Source: Amulumruptor sp947039275 (GTDB lineage: Bacteria > Bacteroidota > Bacteroidia > Bacteroidales > Muribaculaceae). From it: a stretch of DNA of 64,000 nt. The translations under genes were made by a program, and so were the position numbers. The stretch lies in contig CAMQYL010000003.1 in NCBI GenBank assembly GCA_947039275.1, positions 59,297 to 123,296 of the forward strand, written 5' to 3'. The notes beneath the pieces were generated by a model, which did no database searches, was not told where the DNA came from, and was given only the letters and a program-made list of their open reading frames with translations. Below, piece after piece: positions 18,030 through 27,596 of the stretch; positions within the stretch are counted from its first letter, which is position 1, and each line of letters begins with the position of its first letter.

Positions 18030-18536
18030 TCAGTCACTTATCGCATTTTTGACGATTGTGCACCATTCGTCTATACGCGCTGGTGACATCTGCGACTCGT
18101 TCACATCATCAAGGAGCAGACCGACCGCTTTGCCGTCACGGACTGCCGTAGAGTGGTCATAACTGTAACCATCGGCATTGAAAGCGCCGATAAATTCCGC
18201 GCCTGTATCCTGGAGTTCATCATACAGAGTGCCGACTCCGTTACAGAACGTATCACTCATGGTTTCATCACCGCAACCAAACAAAGCGATCTGCTTACCT
18301 GTCAGGTCTATGACCTTCAAGCCATTGACAAAATCAGCCCAATCGTCTTGTATATCACCAGATCCCCAGGTAGATGTCCCGAGAATCAGCACCTCGTAGT
18401 CTGCCACATCAGTAGGAGCACTGGTAGCCACATTGTGTATGTCGTTGGAATCTATGCCCAACAGTCCGGCTATCTGCTTTGCTACCGTCTCAGTGGTACC
18501 AGTGGTCGAACCATAAAATATGCCCGTCTTTTTCAT
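18030..18536 (-). CDS. fldA: Flavodoxin
   Basis: FMN electron carrier of 168 residues. The phosphate-binding loop GSTTGTTETVAKQIA lies at residues 8-22. The ring-binding loops follow: the ILGTSTWGSGDIQDDW segment (Trp loop) near 53 and a GCGDETMSDTFCNGVG segment near 90. A further conserved stretch is GYSYDHSTAVRDGKAVGLLLD. The start MKKTGIFYGS at 18536 is chosen; the upstream ATG at 18548 adds four residues not found in flavodoxins. It is last in a minus-strand run after manA (68-base gap) and ends 6 bases before the terminator palindrome. Redox partner is not evident locally. Confidence 0.94.
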   Translation of the reverse strand: MKKTGIFYGSTTGTTETVAKQIAGLLGIDSNDIHNVATSAPTDVADYEVLILGTSTWGSGDIQDDWADFVNGLKVIDLTGKQIALFGCGDETMSDTFCNGVGTLYDELQDTGAEFIGAFNADGYSYDHSTAVRDGKAVGLLLDDVNESQMSPARIDEWCTIVKNAISD

Positions 18537-18604
18537 AACTAATATCATTATTTGATTTAGTTATAAAACGCCAGACCGATGGGCTTAGTTCATCTGCAAA
18601 GACA

Positions 18605-19603
18605 TCAAATCGACACCGCAGAACTGATCATTATACCGCTGCCATCCACCTTGATGTCAGTCACCTCGGCAGCAATGAGACATGTACATCCAAATGCAAG
18701 GTCAAAATGTGTGCCGGGATAGTTGATTGACACCCCTCCTTCTATACATGTCAGTATCGTGAAACTGTCAAGTGGAAATTCAAGACTGCAAGTACCGTCG
18801 ACATGATGCTTTCTGACAGTCGCCCAGTCCTTCATCAGCAATATCTGGTCGCTCGAATGCCTCCAATACGGACTCGGTATATAGCTGTCGTACTTGTCAA
18901 GCGACATCACCTGCCGGGCTTCCTCTGTATGGAGCTGTCGTTTTCGTCCAGACTTGTCTTTGCGGTCATAGTCATATACACGGTAAGTGATGCCGCTCGT
19001 CTGCTGAATCTCCATCAGAAAGTTCCCGGCACCTATGGCATGGATATTTCCCCCAGGCAAATAGAAAGTGTCGCCCGAGCGGGAATTATGCGTGGATATG
19101 TAGTCAAGTATGGACTTTGACTCTATAGCATGCTCATATTCCTCAGGAGTAAGCGCCCGCTTGAATCCTGCATAGATCTTTGCACCGCCCTGACTACGGA
19201 TTATGTACCACAATTCGTTTTTACCCCCGACAAGACCCGAGGCTTTAGCTGTAGCATCGTCGGGATGCACCTGGACTGACAGATCGCGCGCTGCATCAAT
19301 AAACTTGACCAGGATAGGAAACCTCGTGCCAAACCGGTCATATACGCGCTTACCCATCAGCCTGGCACCCAGACGCGCTATTAGTTGAGATATGCTCAGA
19401 CCGTCGTATTCTCCGCCATCCACTATGGATTCATCCCCCTCAAGCCCTGAGATCTCCCAGCATTCGCCTATCGTCGCCCCTCCCGAATAAGTATCAAGCG
19501 ACTTGAAGTATTTCATAAACGATCCGCCCCATATTACCGGCTTCAATATGGGATGAAATACTATGGGTGGGAGATATGACTGATTTGCAGGTTTATGGTC
19601 CAT
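18605..19603 (-). CDS. manA: Mannose-6-phosphate isomerase, type I
   Basis: Zinc enzyme interconverting fructose-6-P and mannose-6-P, supplying GDP-sugars for glycans and allowing growth on mannose. The N-terminal IWGGSFMKYF precedes the zinc ligands in LSVQVHPDDATAKA (near 115-128). More ligands and active-site residues come in GGKNELWYII and LPGGNIHAIGAGNFLMEIQQ. The length of 332 fits the Bacillus/Bacteroides short type I enzymes. It follows the NigD-like gene by 23 bases. Nothing is missing. Confidence 0.93.
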   Translation of the reverse strand: MDHKPANQSYLPPIVFHPILKPVIWGGSFMKYFKSLDTYSGGATIGECWEISGLEGDESIVDGGEYDGLSISQLIARLGARLMGKRVYDRFGTRFPILVKFIDAARDLSVQVHPDDATAKASGLVGGKNELWYIIRSQGGAKIYAGFKRALTPEEYEHAIESKSILDYISTHNSRSGDTFYLPGGNIHAIGAGNFLMEIQQTSGITYRVYDYDRKDKSGRKRQLHTEEARQVMSLDKYDSYIPSPYWRHSSDQILLMKDWATVRKHHVDGTCSLEFPLDSFTILTCIEGGVSINYPGTHFDLAFGCTCLIAAEVTDIKVDGSGIMISSAVSI

Positions 19604-19626
19604 CAGATTATCAGGTTATAAGGCAG

Positions 19627-20292
19627 TTACAACGGAAATGTCAATACATTATCCATCAGATTCGTGTTGTTGACATGGATTTTGATCGCATCTAACGACG
19701 GATGATCAGACAAATATCGACTAATATCAAATGATATATAGTATGCTCTGTCAAACGTTGCTCCACTCTCTACCTGATGAGCAAGATAGAATACACCTTC
19801 ATCTTCGGATGACGGCACGAGAGCTAACACTCTCGGCGACTCACTGAAAGGGAGTTTGCAACGTATGTTGATGTAGCCCCCCGAACGCCATGCTGACAAG
19901 AGATATACCCCGGACTCATCCCATTGAGGATAATGGGAGATGTCCTTTTCGCTGATACCAAGAGTCGTGACTGCTGCCAATGACACAGGCTCTATAAATC
20001 CAGATGCCGATTCATCGCCGTCAATAGGATAATATGTCATGACATATCTTTGCCTGGGAGTCACCTCGCTGCCAATACTGACGGTCGTGCGAAGTATCAC
20101 AGAGGGAGCATCATCAATGCTTATGTATTCAAAAACGGCACCGTCAGCCATGCCGATATATGTGACCATATTTGTGACCGTGGCATCACGATACTCGGGA
20201 TTATCATCCGTATCATTGCATGACATCACGGAAACAGCCATCATACATCCGACTAATACAGACCATAATCTATAGAAAGACTTAGTGTGCAT
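19627..20292 (-). CDS. NigD-like lipoprotein
   Basis: Envelope lipoprotein of 221 residues with a signal peptide ending in SVMSC (Cys25). The start at 20292 (MHTKSF) is chosen because a good GGAGG ribosome site lies just upstream; an ATG five codons earlier is possible. The mature part is beta-rich with the NTDDNPEYRD-type opening, DGDESASGFIEP and a final NNTNLMDNVLTF typical of the NigD-like family, a Bacteroidales group named from nigrescin loci. Function of the family outside bacteriocin loci is unknown. It sits 28 bases after the LolD-like gene. Confidence 0.75.
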   Translation of the reverse strand: MHTKSFYRLWSVLVGCMMAVSVMSCNDTDDNPEYRDATVTNMVTYIGMADGAVFEYISIDDAPSVILRTTVSIGSEVTPRQRYVMTYYPIDGDESASGFIEPVSLAAVTTLGISEKDISHYPQWDESGVYLLSAWRSGGYINIRCKLPFSESPRVLALVPSSEDEGVFYLAHQVESGATFDRAYYISFDISRYLSDHPSLDAIKIHVNNTNLMDNVLTFPL

Positions 20293-20320
20293 ATAACCTC
20301 CAGACATTGACTCCTATAGA

Positions 20321-20989
20321 TTAAACATTAGTATCGATGCGCTCTACCACTCCGTCACGCAGATGCACAATCTTGTCGCAGTCTGCCGCAAGTGATTCAT
20401 CATGGGTCACTATGGCAAATGAAGCACCCATATCGCGCCGTATGTCAAAAAACAAGCGGTGCAACTCCGCCCTGTTGTGGGAGTCAAGGCTTCCAGTAGG
20501 CTCATCGGCAAGAATGATAGACGGATTATTCATCAACGCCCTTGCCACAGCACCTCTCTGACATTCACCGCCTGAAAGTTGAGCCGGACGATGCGACAGA
20601 CGATTGGAGATGCCGAGATAGTCACATAGAGATTCAGCCCTGTGAGTAGCCTCTCTGACCGAGCCCCCCCCTATAAGAGCGGGCATTATTATATTTTCTA
20701 TCAAAGAAAATTCCGGCAATAACTGATGGAACTGAAAGACGAAACCCACATGTCTGTTACGGAACGACGAGAGTTTTCGCTCTGACATTCCGAACACCGA
20801 TGCCCCGTCATACTGCACATCTCCGCTATCCGGACGGTCAAGCGTCCCGATTATCTGTAGCAATGTAGTCTTTCCTGCACCGCTGGGACCTACAATAGCC
20901 GTTATCTCCGAATCCGCCAATGATATGCTTACATCATCAAGCACACGGAGTGTCCCATAAGACTTGGATATGCCGATAGCTTCAATCAT
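20321..20989 (-). CDS. lolD: LolD/MacB-type ABC transporter ATPase
   Basis: Cytosolic ATPase of 222 residues for a lipoprotein- or macrolide-type export complex. It has Walker A GPSGAGKTTLLQ (34-45), Q-loop VFQFHQLLPEFSLIEN, signature LSGGECQRGAVARAL (near 140), Walker B IILADEPTGSLD and switch VTHDE. The LLPEF and TLDRPDSGDV pieces are characteristic of the LolD branch. No permease gene (LolC/E type) is adjacent, so the partner is elsewhere. Transcription would start at the TAAATTTG box 20998-21005, giving an almost leaderless message. LolD is the most likely identity, but other MacB-group ATPases look similar. Confidence 0.82.
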   Translation of the reverse strand: MIEAIGISKSYGTLRVLDDVSISLADSEITAIVGPSGAGKTTLLQIIGTLDRPDSGDVQYDGASVFGMSERKLSSFRNRHVGFVFQFHQLLPEFSLIENIIMPALIGGGSVREATHRAESLCDYLGISNRLSHRPAQLSGGECQRGAVARALMNNPSIILADEPTGSLDSHNRAELHRLFFDIRRDMGASFAIVTHDESLAADCDKIVHLRDGVVERIDTNV

Positions 20990-20997
20990 AATTAATG

Positions 20998-21005
20998 CAA
21001 ATTTA
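20998..21005 (-). promoter_or_regulatory. Bacteroidales -7 box TAAATTTG for lolD
   Basis: Exact consensus on the minus strand, only 9 bases from the lolD ATG. If transcription starts at the usual distance, the leader would be about 5 bases. Confidence 0.6.
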
Positions 21006-21082
21006 GCTTTTTATTAGGAAAACATGCGATTCTTACACTTGAAAAAAAGCCGTCATTGATGGATTTTATCAAGGATAATGAC

Positions 21083-21090
21083 TAAATTTG
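21083..21090 (+). promoter_or_regulatory. Bacteroidales -7 box TAAATTTG for DUF3467-cysS
   Basis: Exact consensus, 30 bases before the start codon at 21120. It forms a divergent pair with the lolD box 77 bases away. Confidence 0.6.
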
Positions 21091-21119
21091 CATATATCAA
21101 CCTTTAAAACTTTACAATA

Positions 21120-21458
21120 ATGGCAGAAAACAAACAACAGGAAATCAAGATAGAGCTTACCCCCGAAGTAGCCAACGGACACTATGCCAATCTGGCAGTC
21201 ATCTCCCACTCCGGCAATGAGTTTTTCATGGACTTCATCTCTGTAGCTCCCAACATGCCCCAGGCAAAGGTGCAGAGCCGCATCATAATGACGCCCGAAA
21301 ACGCCAAGAACCTTATGTTTGCCCTTACCGACAACATCAAAAAATATGAGGCAAACTTTGGCGTTATCCAGCAGAAGAAACCTCTCAACGCTCCTCAAAA
21401 CAACGGCGGCAACAACGGTGAAATTCCCAACCCGTTCATGATGGGCGGCAAAGCATAG
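21120..21458 (+). CDS. DUF3467 family protein
   Basis: Small soluble protein of 112 residues. It matches the DUF3467 pattern: IELTPEVANGHYANLAVIS, then the FFMDFISVAPNMPQAKV core, SRIIMTPENAKNLMFALTDNI and a helical end. The C-terminal tail (NNGGNNGEIPNPFMMGGKA) is low complexity and probably disordered. Family members are widespread in Bacteroidetes and other bacteria and have no established role. The gene is 5 bases before cysS, so co-expression with translation is likely. Confidence 0.87.
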   Translation: MAENKQQEIKIELTPEVANGHYANLAVISHSGNEFFMDFISVAPNMPQAKVQSRIIMTPENAKNLMFALTDNIKKYEANFGVIQQKKPLNAPQNNGGNNGEIPNPFMMGGKA

Positions 21459-21463
21459 TACAG

Positions 21464-22945
21464 ATGGAGCTGTATAACACACTCACACGCACCAAGCAAT
21501 TTTTCAAGCCGCTGCATGAGGGTCGTGTAGGCATGTATGTCTGCGGGCCCACTGTCTATGGCGACGGACATCTCGGACATGCTCGCCCTGCCATCACATT
21601 TGACGTGCTGTTTCGCTACCTGCTCCATCAGGGCTACAAAGTGCGCTACGTGCGTAACATCACTGACGTAGGACATCTCGAGCATGATGCCGACGACGGC
21701 GAGGACAAGATAGCCAAGAAAGCCCGTCTGGAGCAGTTGGAACCTATGGAGGTCGTACAGCACTATCTCATCCGTTACCACAAGGCGATGGACAAGCTCA
21801 ATGTGCTCCCCCCCTCCATCGAGCCTCATGCGTCAGGTCATATAATAGAGCAGATCGAGTATATCAAGAAGATCCTTGACAGTGGATATGCCTACGAAAG
21901 CAACGGGTCGGTGTATTTCGATGTGCCGAAGTACAACAGCGAGCATCCTTACGGTAAACTGTCAGGACGCAACATAGATGAGCTGCTTGCCACGACACGC
22001 ACACTTGACGGACAGGAAGAGAAACGCAACCCTGCTGACTTTGCTCTCTGGAAAAAAGCCTCACCCATGCACATCATGCACTGGCCGTCGCCTTGGAGCG
22101 AAGGATTCCCTGGATGGCATCTCGAGTGCTCTACTATGAGCGAGAAGTATCTCGGACAGCAGTTTGACATACACGGCGGCGGCATGGACCTTATGTTTCC
22201 GCATCATGAGTGCGAGATAGCCCAGTCCGTAGCCCACAACGGCAAGGACAGTGTGAAGTACTGGCTACACAACAACATGATTACCATCAACGGCAAGAAG
22301 ATGGGCAAATCGCTCGGCAATTTCATAACCCTTGACGAGTTTTTCACCGGCAGCCATCCGCTTCTTTCACAGGCATACTCACCCATGACCATCCGCTTCT
22401 TCATCCTTCAGGCGCATTACCGCGGCACAGTAGACTTCAGCAATGAAGCCTTGCAGGGTGCCGAGAAAGCTCTGCAACGCATGACTGAAGGATATAAGCG
22501 ATTGATGTCTCTGAAACCGTCAGACACATCTACAGTGGACATATCCGGAATAAAAGTTGCTTGCTATGAGGCTATGGATGATGACCTTAACACACCCATG
22601 GTCATAGCCCAGCTCTTTGACCTTTGTAAAGTCATAAACCAAATCAATGACGGAAATGCCAAAGCCACACAGGCTGACATCGACGAGATGAAGGCGATAA
22701 TGGACACGTTCCTCGTTGAAATACTTGGCATCAAACCTGACGGCGGTCTGTCGTCAGAAGCTGCAGAAGGTGACGGCAACAAGATGAAACCGTTTGAAGA
22801 CGCTGTAGAGCTCCTGCTTGAAATGAGAGCCAAAGCCAAAGCCTCAAAAGATTGGGCTACAGCCGATGCTCTGCGAGACAAGATGAGCGAAATAGGATTC
22901 AATGTCAAAGATACAAAAGAAGGTTTTGAGTGGTCCTTGAAATAA
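21464..22945 (+). CDS. cysS: Cysteinyl-tRNA synthetase
   Basis: Class I aminoacyl-tRNA synthetase charging tRNA-Cys. The zinc/cysteine-binding CGPTVYGDGHLGHARPAI (near 27) includes the HIGH-equivalent HLGH. The second zinc segment is WHLECSTMS and GGGMDLMFPHHECEIAQS. The KMSKS loop reads KMGKSLGNFI (near 273), a common variant. The anticodon-binding helical domain and the C-terminal DALRDKMSEIGFNVKDT follow. Length is 493, as expected. It ends 15 bases before a perfect palindromic terminator. Confidence 0.97.
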   Translation: MELYNTLTRTKQFFKPLHEGRVGMYVCGPTVYGDGHLGHARPAITFDVLFRYLLHQGYKVRYVRNITDVGHLEHDADDGEDKIAKKARLEQLEPMEVVQHYLIRYHKAMDKLNVLPPSIEPHASGHIIEQIEYIKKILDSGYAYESNGSVYFDVPKYNSEHPYGKLSGRNIDELLATTRTLDGQEEKRNPADFALWKKASPMHIMHWPSPWSEGFPGWHLECSTMSEKYLGQQFDIHGGGMDLMFPHHECEIAQSVAHNGKDSVKYWLHNNMITINGKKMGKSLGNFITLDEFFTGSHPLLSQAYSPMTIRFFILQAHYRGTVDFSNEALQGAEKALQRMTEGYKRLMSLKPSDTSTVDISGIKVACYEAMDDDLNTPMVIAQLFDLCKVINQINDGNAKATQADIDEMKAIMDTFLVEILGIKPDGGLSSEAAEGDGNKMKPFEDAVELLLEMRAKAKASKDWATADALRDKMSEIGFNVKDTKEGFEWSLK

Positions 22946-22960
22946 CGGACATTCTACATG

Positions 22961-23006
22961 ATAAGCAATGGGCGCATCAGTCATGACTGATGCGCCCATT
23001 GCTTAT
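22961..23006. terminator. Perfect 46-bp palindrome, bidirectional terminator
   Basis: The arms 22961-22983 and 22984-23006 are exact reverse complements with no loop (centre AGTCATGACT). It lies between convergent cysS and ugd ends. Same size and design as the palindrome at 17978 but unrelated sequence. Confidence 0.8.
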
Positions 23007-23023
23007 ATTCTATCACTCTGCCA

Positions 23024-24346
23024 TCACGCAGTGCCTATGCCAGAATAGGCAAAACCGTTCTCACGGACTTCTGCGGCATCATATATATTACGTCCGTCAA
23101 TGACCACGTAGTCGTTCATGAGCTTATGGAGAGCATTCCATGAGGGCATACGGAAAATCTTCCACTCCGTAAGCAACACTACTGCATCGGCATCAACCGC
23201 GGCATCATACATATCCGAGGCATATGACACGTCAACAGTCTCGCCAAGACGACGCTTACATTCATCCATAGCCACCGGATCATAGACAGATACATGACAT
23301 CCGTCAGCAAGAAGTTTTCCTATGACTACAAGCGATGTAGCCTCACGCATATCATCAGTCTCAGGCTTAAATGCCAGACCCCATATGGCGATCTTCTTGC
23401 CTTTCAAATCATTATTAAACTGCTTGACGAGCTTATCATACACGCGCAGCTTCTGTGACTCGTTAACTTCCTCGACAGCCTTAAGTACCTTCATTTCATA
23501 ACCAAGGCTCTCAGCAGTCTTGACAAGCGCTTTCACATCTTTAGGGAAACAGCTACCACCGTAGCCACACCCAGGATAAAGGAACTTAGACCCTATGCGT
23601 GTATCTGACCCGATGCCCTTACGGACCATATTGACATCCGCGCCTACCATCTCACACAGATTGGCTATATCGTTCATAAACGATATACGGGTAGCAAGCA
23701 TGGAGTTGGCGGCATATTTGATCATTTCCGCCGATGGGATGTCTGTAAAGATGACACGGAAGTTATTCAGAAGAAACGGACGGTAGAGGCGTTCCATCAT
23801 GCGTCGGGCATCTTCGCTCTCCACTCCTACTACAACACGATCGGGACTCATGAAATCCTTAATCGCATTGCCCTCCTTTAGGAATTCAGGATTTGATGCC
23901 ACATCGAACGGCACATTGACACCACGCTTGGTCAACTCCGCCTGTATGGCATCTTTGACTTTTTGAGCTGTTCCAACGGGTACGGTTGACTTTGTGACGA
24001 GCACCGTGTATTTATTGATAAGGCTACCAAACTCACGGGCGACAGCCAGGACATACTGCAAATCGGCAGATCCATCTTCATCAGGAGGAGTACCTACTGC
24101 ACTGAACACCATAGAGACGTCCTCAATGCAAGAGGACAGTTCGGTGGTAAAATGCAGACGTCCCTCCTCCACATTACGTAGCACCATCTCTTTGAGACCC
24201 GGCTCATATATGGGGATATTGCCCTGCAAAAGATCCCGAATCTTTGCCTCATCAATGTCGACACAAGTGACATCGGCACCCATTTCAGCAAAACATGTGC
24301 CAGAGACCAAGCCGACATAACCAGTGCCAACGACTGCGATATTCAT
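23024..24346 (-). CDS. ugd: UDP-glucose 6-dehydrogenase
   Basis: NAD-dependent oxidation of UDP-glucose to UDP-glucuronate, a precursor for acidic exopolysaccharides. The N-terminal Rossmann motif is VVGTGYVGLVSGTCFAEMG. Other landmarks: VTKSTVPVGTA, NPEFLKEGNAIKDF, and the catalytic Cys in GCGYGGSCFPKDVKAL near residue 255. The C-terminal UDP-binding domain has IWGLAFKPETDDMREA and a VVLLTEW segment. Length 440 is standard. It is the last gene of the wza-wzc-ugd set (45-base gap), so its product likely feeds the exported polymer. BY-kinases phosphorylate Ugd in other bacteria; the pairing here makes that plausible but unproven. Confidence 0.95.
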   Translation of the reverse strand: MNIAVVGTGYVGLVSGTCFAEMGADVTCVDIDEAKIRDLLQGNIPIYEPGLKEMVLRNVEEGRLHFTTELSSCIEDVSMVFSAVGTPPDEDGSADLQYVLAVAREFGSLINKYTVLVTKSTVPVGTAQKVKDAIQAELTKRGVNVPFDVASNPEFLKEGNAIKDFMSPDRVVVGVESEDARRMMERLYRPFLLNNFRVIFTDIPSAEMIKYAANSMLATRISFMNDIANLCEMVGADVNMVRKGIGSDTRIGSKFLYPGCGYGGSCFPKDVKALVKTAESLGYEMKVLKAVEEVNESQKLRVYDKLVKQFNNDLKGKKIAIWGLAFKPETDDMREATSLVVIGKLLADGCHVSVYDPVAMDECKRRLGETVDVSYASDMYDAAVDADAVVLLTEWKIFRMPSWNALHKLMNDYVVIDGRNIYDAAEVRENGFAYSGIGTA

Positions 24347-24391
24347 CTATACATATAATTTAGAGACGGTTACACACTTAGACGGACTTCA

Positions 24392-26740
24392 TCAGAAGAT
24401 GCCGAAACGCTTCTTCTTAACATCATGGTCATAGCCGTATCCATAGCCATAACCAGTCTTGTTGTCCACACCATTGACCACAAGAACCATGTTAGGCAGA
24501 CGACCGTCGGTGTGGATGCTGTTGGCATATCTGAGATCCCTTGAGAGGGTATAATCCACACGGCATACATATAGGGTGGCATCTGCAAGCTGTGCAAAAG
24601 AGAACGAGTCACTCACAGCACCTACAGGAGCTGAATCGATTACTACATAATCATAATGAGCGCGCGCCCATGCTACCAACTCGGCAATCTTAGGTGACAT
24701 CAGCAGTTCGGCTGGATTAGGAGGTATCGGACCTGCGGCAATGATGTCAAGGTACTCGTTATCAGTCTGATGGTTCACAAGCATATCAACAGTGATATCA
24801 TCGCTGGCAATATACTGCGTCAGTCCCCACTTGGGCTGGAAACCAAAGTATTCTGCCAATTTGGGCTTACGGATATCAGCACCGATGATAAGCGTCTTTT
24901 TCTTAAGCAGCGCGAACGAGCATGCCAGATTGGTTGAGATGAAGCTCTTACCTTCGCCCGACTTCGATGAAGTCACGAGTATGACCTTCTTGTCAGCATC
25001 AGTCAAAACGAAATTGAGATTCGTGCGCATAAGACGGAACAACTCTGCCGAAGAACTTGAAGCATTACGTCCCACAACGATATGATTGCCTGACTTGCTC
25101 TGGCATATTTCGCCAATGATAGGCATCGCAGAGATTTTCTCAGCTTCTTCACGGGTACTGAATCTCTGCTTCATCTGCATCATGAGGTATATCAGTCCTA
25201 AAGGCAGCAATATTCCTAATAAAAAGCCACCCATCAACGCCTTCTTCAAGCCTATTCCTATAGGCTCGGAATATACGAATGCATTATCCACAATCTCAGC
25301 ACGGGAGATTGCATTAGAGATGTTCAGCTCAGTTTCCTCACGCAGCTGCAACAGATACATATACAGACCTTCCTGCACAGTCTGCTGACGCTTGATATTG
25401 ACATATGTCCTCTCATCAGCGGGGAGCTGGCTAAGGCGTCCAGCCGTCATGTTGTTTTCATTGCGTAGATTTGACACAATGATTTTCTGGCTGTTGTAAC
25501 TCTTGTTGAGCGAAAGGGAAATGTTGTCACGGAGAGCATCAAGCTGCTCCTCGATGTTACGCAGGGCGATATTGTTGCCCTTGGCATTATTAGTCAGAGT
25601 AACCCTCTTCAATACCAGCGCATTGTATTCCTGAATGCCTTTGTTGTCAATAGAACTGTTGGCATCATTGGAGCTGTTGATGAGCGGTATGAGGTTATAT
25701 TTGTTATCAGGATCAGCAATAAAAGTCCTGGCAAGATTTATAATCTCCAACTGAGTCTCTGCCTCAAGCAGCTTCTTCTGCACCTCTCCCATCTTGTTGA
25801 GCGTGAATGTAGCGTCAGCTGCGAGGTCTGTAAGCTGGTTTTTCTGCTTGAACTTCTCTATGTTGCTCTCACTTGAGGCAAGTTCATCATTGAGCATACG
25901 AAGTCGCTCATTGACAAACTCAAGTGTACGCTGCTGCTGGAGCCTCTTACGAGAAATTTCCTGAGACTGATACACATTAATAAGATTATCAAGCAATTGG
26001 CAACCGAATGCCGGATCAGCTGATTTATATGACAGGCGTATGTCATTGGACTTGCGGGAAGGGATGGAGATGCTCACATCCTTCTTCAGCTGTTCGGTAG
26101 TAGAGCTGTATGGTGCAAAAACAATGCTCTCCTTAAGCGACTTCTTAGGATTGTAGTTATCAGTCTTATCCAGAATGAACAAGCCGTAGGGTGTCTTTAT
26201 GGATGTCGGCAACGACTTTGCCTCAAGTTCGCCTATGACTGTGTTATGAGTCAGTTCTCTAACTACAATGTCAATGTCAGAAGCACCCTTACCAACCTTC
26301 ACTTTAAATAACAAGGCTGTAGATAATGTATCAGCCAAAGCAGGGTCAGCACCGAGTTTCAGTGGAGATGACAGGGGTTCGAATACGGTCTTAAGCAGAT
26401 TCTTCTTGACGTAGTAGCTGATATTGAGCTGCATATCCTTCACTACCTGATTCATTACCGAATAAGAGGATATGAAAGCCAGTTCATCATCAACTTCCTG
26501 CGACTGAAGACTGCCTAATCCGAGGTCAAATGACGAAGCGATGCTGCCAAGAGAACTTTTCTCCGGGCGTACCATCACATTTGCTTCGACCACAAACAGA
26601 GGCGACTTACGGTAAGCATAGAGAGCACCGACTGCCGTGCAAAACAGAATCGAAATCACAAACCACCACCAATGGTTGCGGCACTGGGTCAATATAGCTT
26701 CGTAGTCAAAAAAATTAGATGACTTGCGGACACTTTCCAT
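24392..26740 (-). CDS. Exopolysaccharide co-polymerase / BY-family tyrosine kinase (Wzc-like)
   Basis: Inner-membrane protein of 782 residues controlling polysaccharide chain length and export. A first membrane helix lies near 31-50 (WWWFVISILFCTAVGALYA). The periplasmic Wzz part contains long coiled coils (about 270-480). A second helix is near 500-520 (LMGGFLLGILLPLGLIYLM). The kinase has Walker A SSKSGEGKSF near 588 and Walker A' IIGADIRKPKL near 620. It ends in a tyrosine cluster of alternating Gly-Tyr (GYGYGYGYDHD) near 763-773, the autophosphorylation tail. It lies between the Wza-like lipoprotein and ugd. No Wzb-type phosphatase is seen in the window. Confidence 0.94.
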   Translation of the reverse strand: MESVRKSSNFFDYEAILTQCRNHWWWFVISILFCTAVGALYAYRKSPLFVVEANVMVRPEKSSLGSIASSFDLGLGSLQSQEVDDELAFISSYSVMNQVVKDMQLNISYYVKKNLLKTVFEPLSSPLKLGADPALADTLSTALLFKVKVGKGASDIDIVVRELTHNTVIGELEAKSLPTSIKTPYGLFILDKTDNYNPKKSLKESIVFAPYSSTTEQLKKDVSISIPSRKSNDIRLSYKSADPAFGCQLLDNLINVYQSQEISRKRLQQQRTLEFVNERLRMLNDELASSESNIEKFKQKNQLTDLAADATFTLNKMGEVQKKLLEAETQLEIINLARTFIADPDNKYNLIPLINSSNDANSSIDNKGIQEYNALVLKRVTLTNNAKGNNIALRNIEEQLDALRDNISLSLNKSYNSQKIIVSNLRNENNMTAGRLSQLPADERTYVNIKRQQTVQEGLYMYLLQLREETELNISNAISRAEIVDNAFVYSEPIGIGLKKALMGGFLLGILLPLGLIYLMMQMKQRFSTREEAEKISAMPIIGEICQSKSGNHIVVGRNASSSSAELFRLMRTNLNFVLTDADKKVILVTSSKSGEGKSFISTNLACSFALLKKKTLIIGADIRKPKLAEYFGFQPKWGLTQYIASDDITVDMLVNHQTDNEYLDIIAAGPIPPNPAELLMSPKIAELVAWARAHYDYVVIDSAPVGAVSDSFSFAQLADATLYVCRVDYTLSRDLRYANSIHTDGRLPNMVLVVNGVDNKTGYGYGYGYDHDVKKKRFGIF

Positions 26741-26780
26741 GAATATGGATATTTATCGTGTGTATATTTTATTGTCAGAT

Positions 26781-27596
26781 TTAACGAGTAAGGGCTATCA
26801 CAAGCGATGCGACTACTGAGACCGCACTTACCACTGTAGAAATCACAGAAATCTTATAAGAGCTGTACTGATTATAACGTGCGTTCTCCTTGCGGATTGA
26901 GTTGGGTTCCACATACACCACATCATTCTGCTGAAGATAGAAGTAAGGCGATGAAAGAGTAGCCACGTCGTTGAGATTGATGGTATGATAGGTGCGCTTA
27001 CCGTTTTCCTCACGGATAAGGAGCACATTGCTTCGCTCACCATAGGGAGTAAGGTCGCCTGCATCTGCGATTGCATCAAGTATGGAGAAGCGCTCACGGC
27101 TTATCTTCTGACTGCCAGGACGCGCCACTTCGCCAAGTACATTGATTCTGAAGTTGACAAGCTCGACTTTTACGAGGGCATCCGCCACATCCTTCCCCAC
27201 TTCCTTCTGTATCAAGGCTGCCAGCTGGGTGGTCTCAAGACCCGCCACATGCAGTGTGCCGATGACGGGCAGAGTGATATCGCCATTTTCATTAACGATA
27301 TAAGTGGCAATCTTAGGCTGTGTCGACATTTCAAGCGACCCGAGCATACCGGGGTTGCTCAACGGGAGGTTATATGGAGCCGTTGCATCAGGTATCAAAG
27401 AAGTTATGGTTATGAACAGCTCATCGCCCGGCTCGATTTTCACCATGTAGTTTTCGGTAGGTATAACGGGGGCGGTAATAGTGTCTCTGTTTGTAAAATA
27501 AGTGAGAGTTGTCCGTTTCTTGCTGCTGCATCCAGTAAGAACAGCAAGCATGACGAGCATACTGAGTGTAGAGAATAAATGTCTTTTAAAATTCAT
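26781..27596 (-). CDS. Polysaccharide export outer-membrane lipoprotein (Wza-like)
   Basis: Outer-membrane channel component for capsule or exopolysaccharide. Start MNFKRHLFST at 27596 is preferred over an ATG three codons earlier. The lipobox is VLTGC with Cys23. The PES domain begins YMVKIEPGDELFITI, then an SLBB repeat (INVLGEVARPGSQKI, ERFSILDAIADAGDLTPYGERSNVLLIRE). A C-terminal hydrophobic segment (VISTVVSAVSVVASLVIAL) replaces the Wza barrel helix. At 271 residues it is shorter than E. coli Wza (about 380) but usual for Bacteroidetes. First gene of the wza-wzc-ugd run with a good promoter. Confidence 0.92.
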   Translation of the reverse strand: MNFKRHLFSTLSMLVMLAVLTGCSSKKRTTLTYFTNRDTITAPVIPTENYMVKIEPGDELFITITSLIPDATAPYNLPLSNPGMLGSLEMSTQPKIATYIVNENGDITLPVIGTLHVAGLETTQLAALIQKEVGKDVADALVKVELVNFRINVLGEVARPGSQKISRERFSILDAIADAGDLTPYGERSNVLLIREENGKRTYHTINLNDVATLSSPYFYLQQNDVVYVEPNSIRKENARYNQYSSYKISVISTVVSAVSVVASLVIALTR

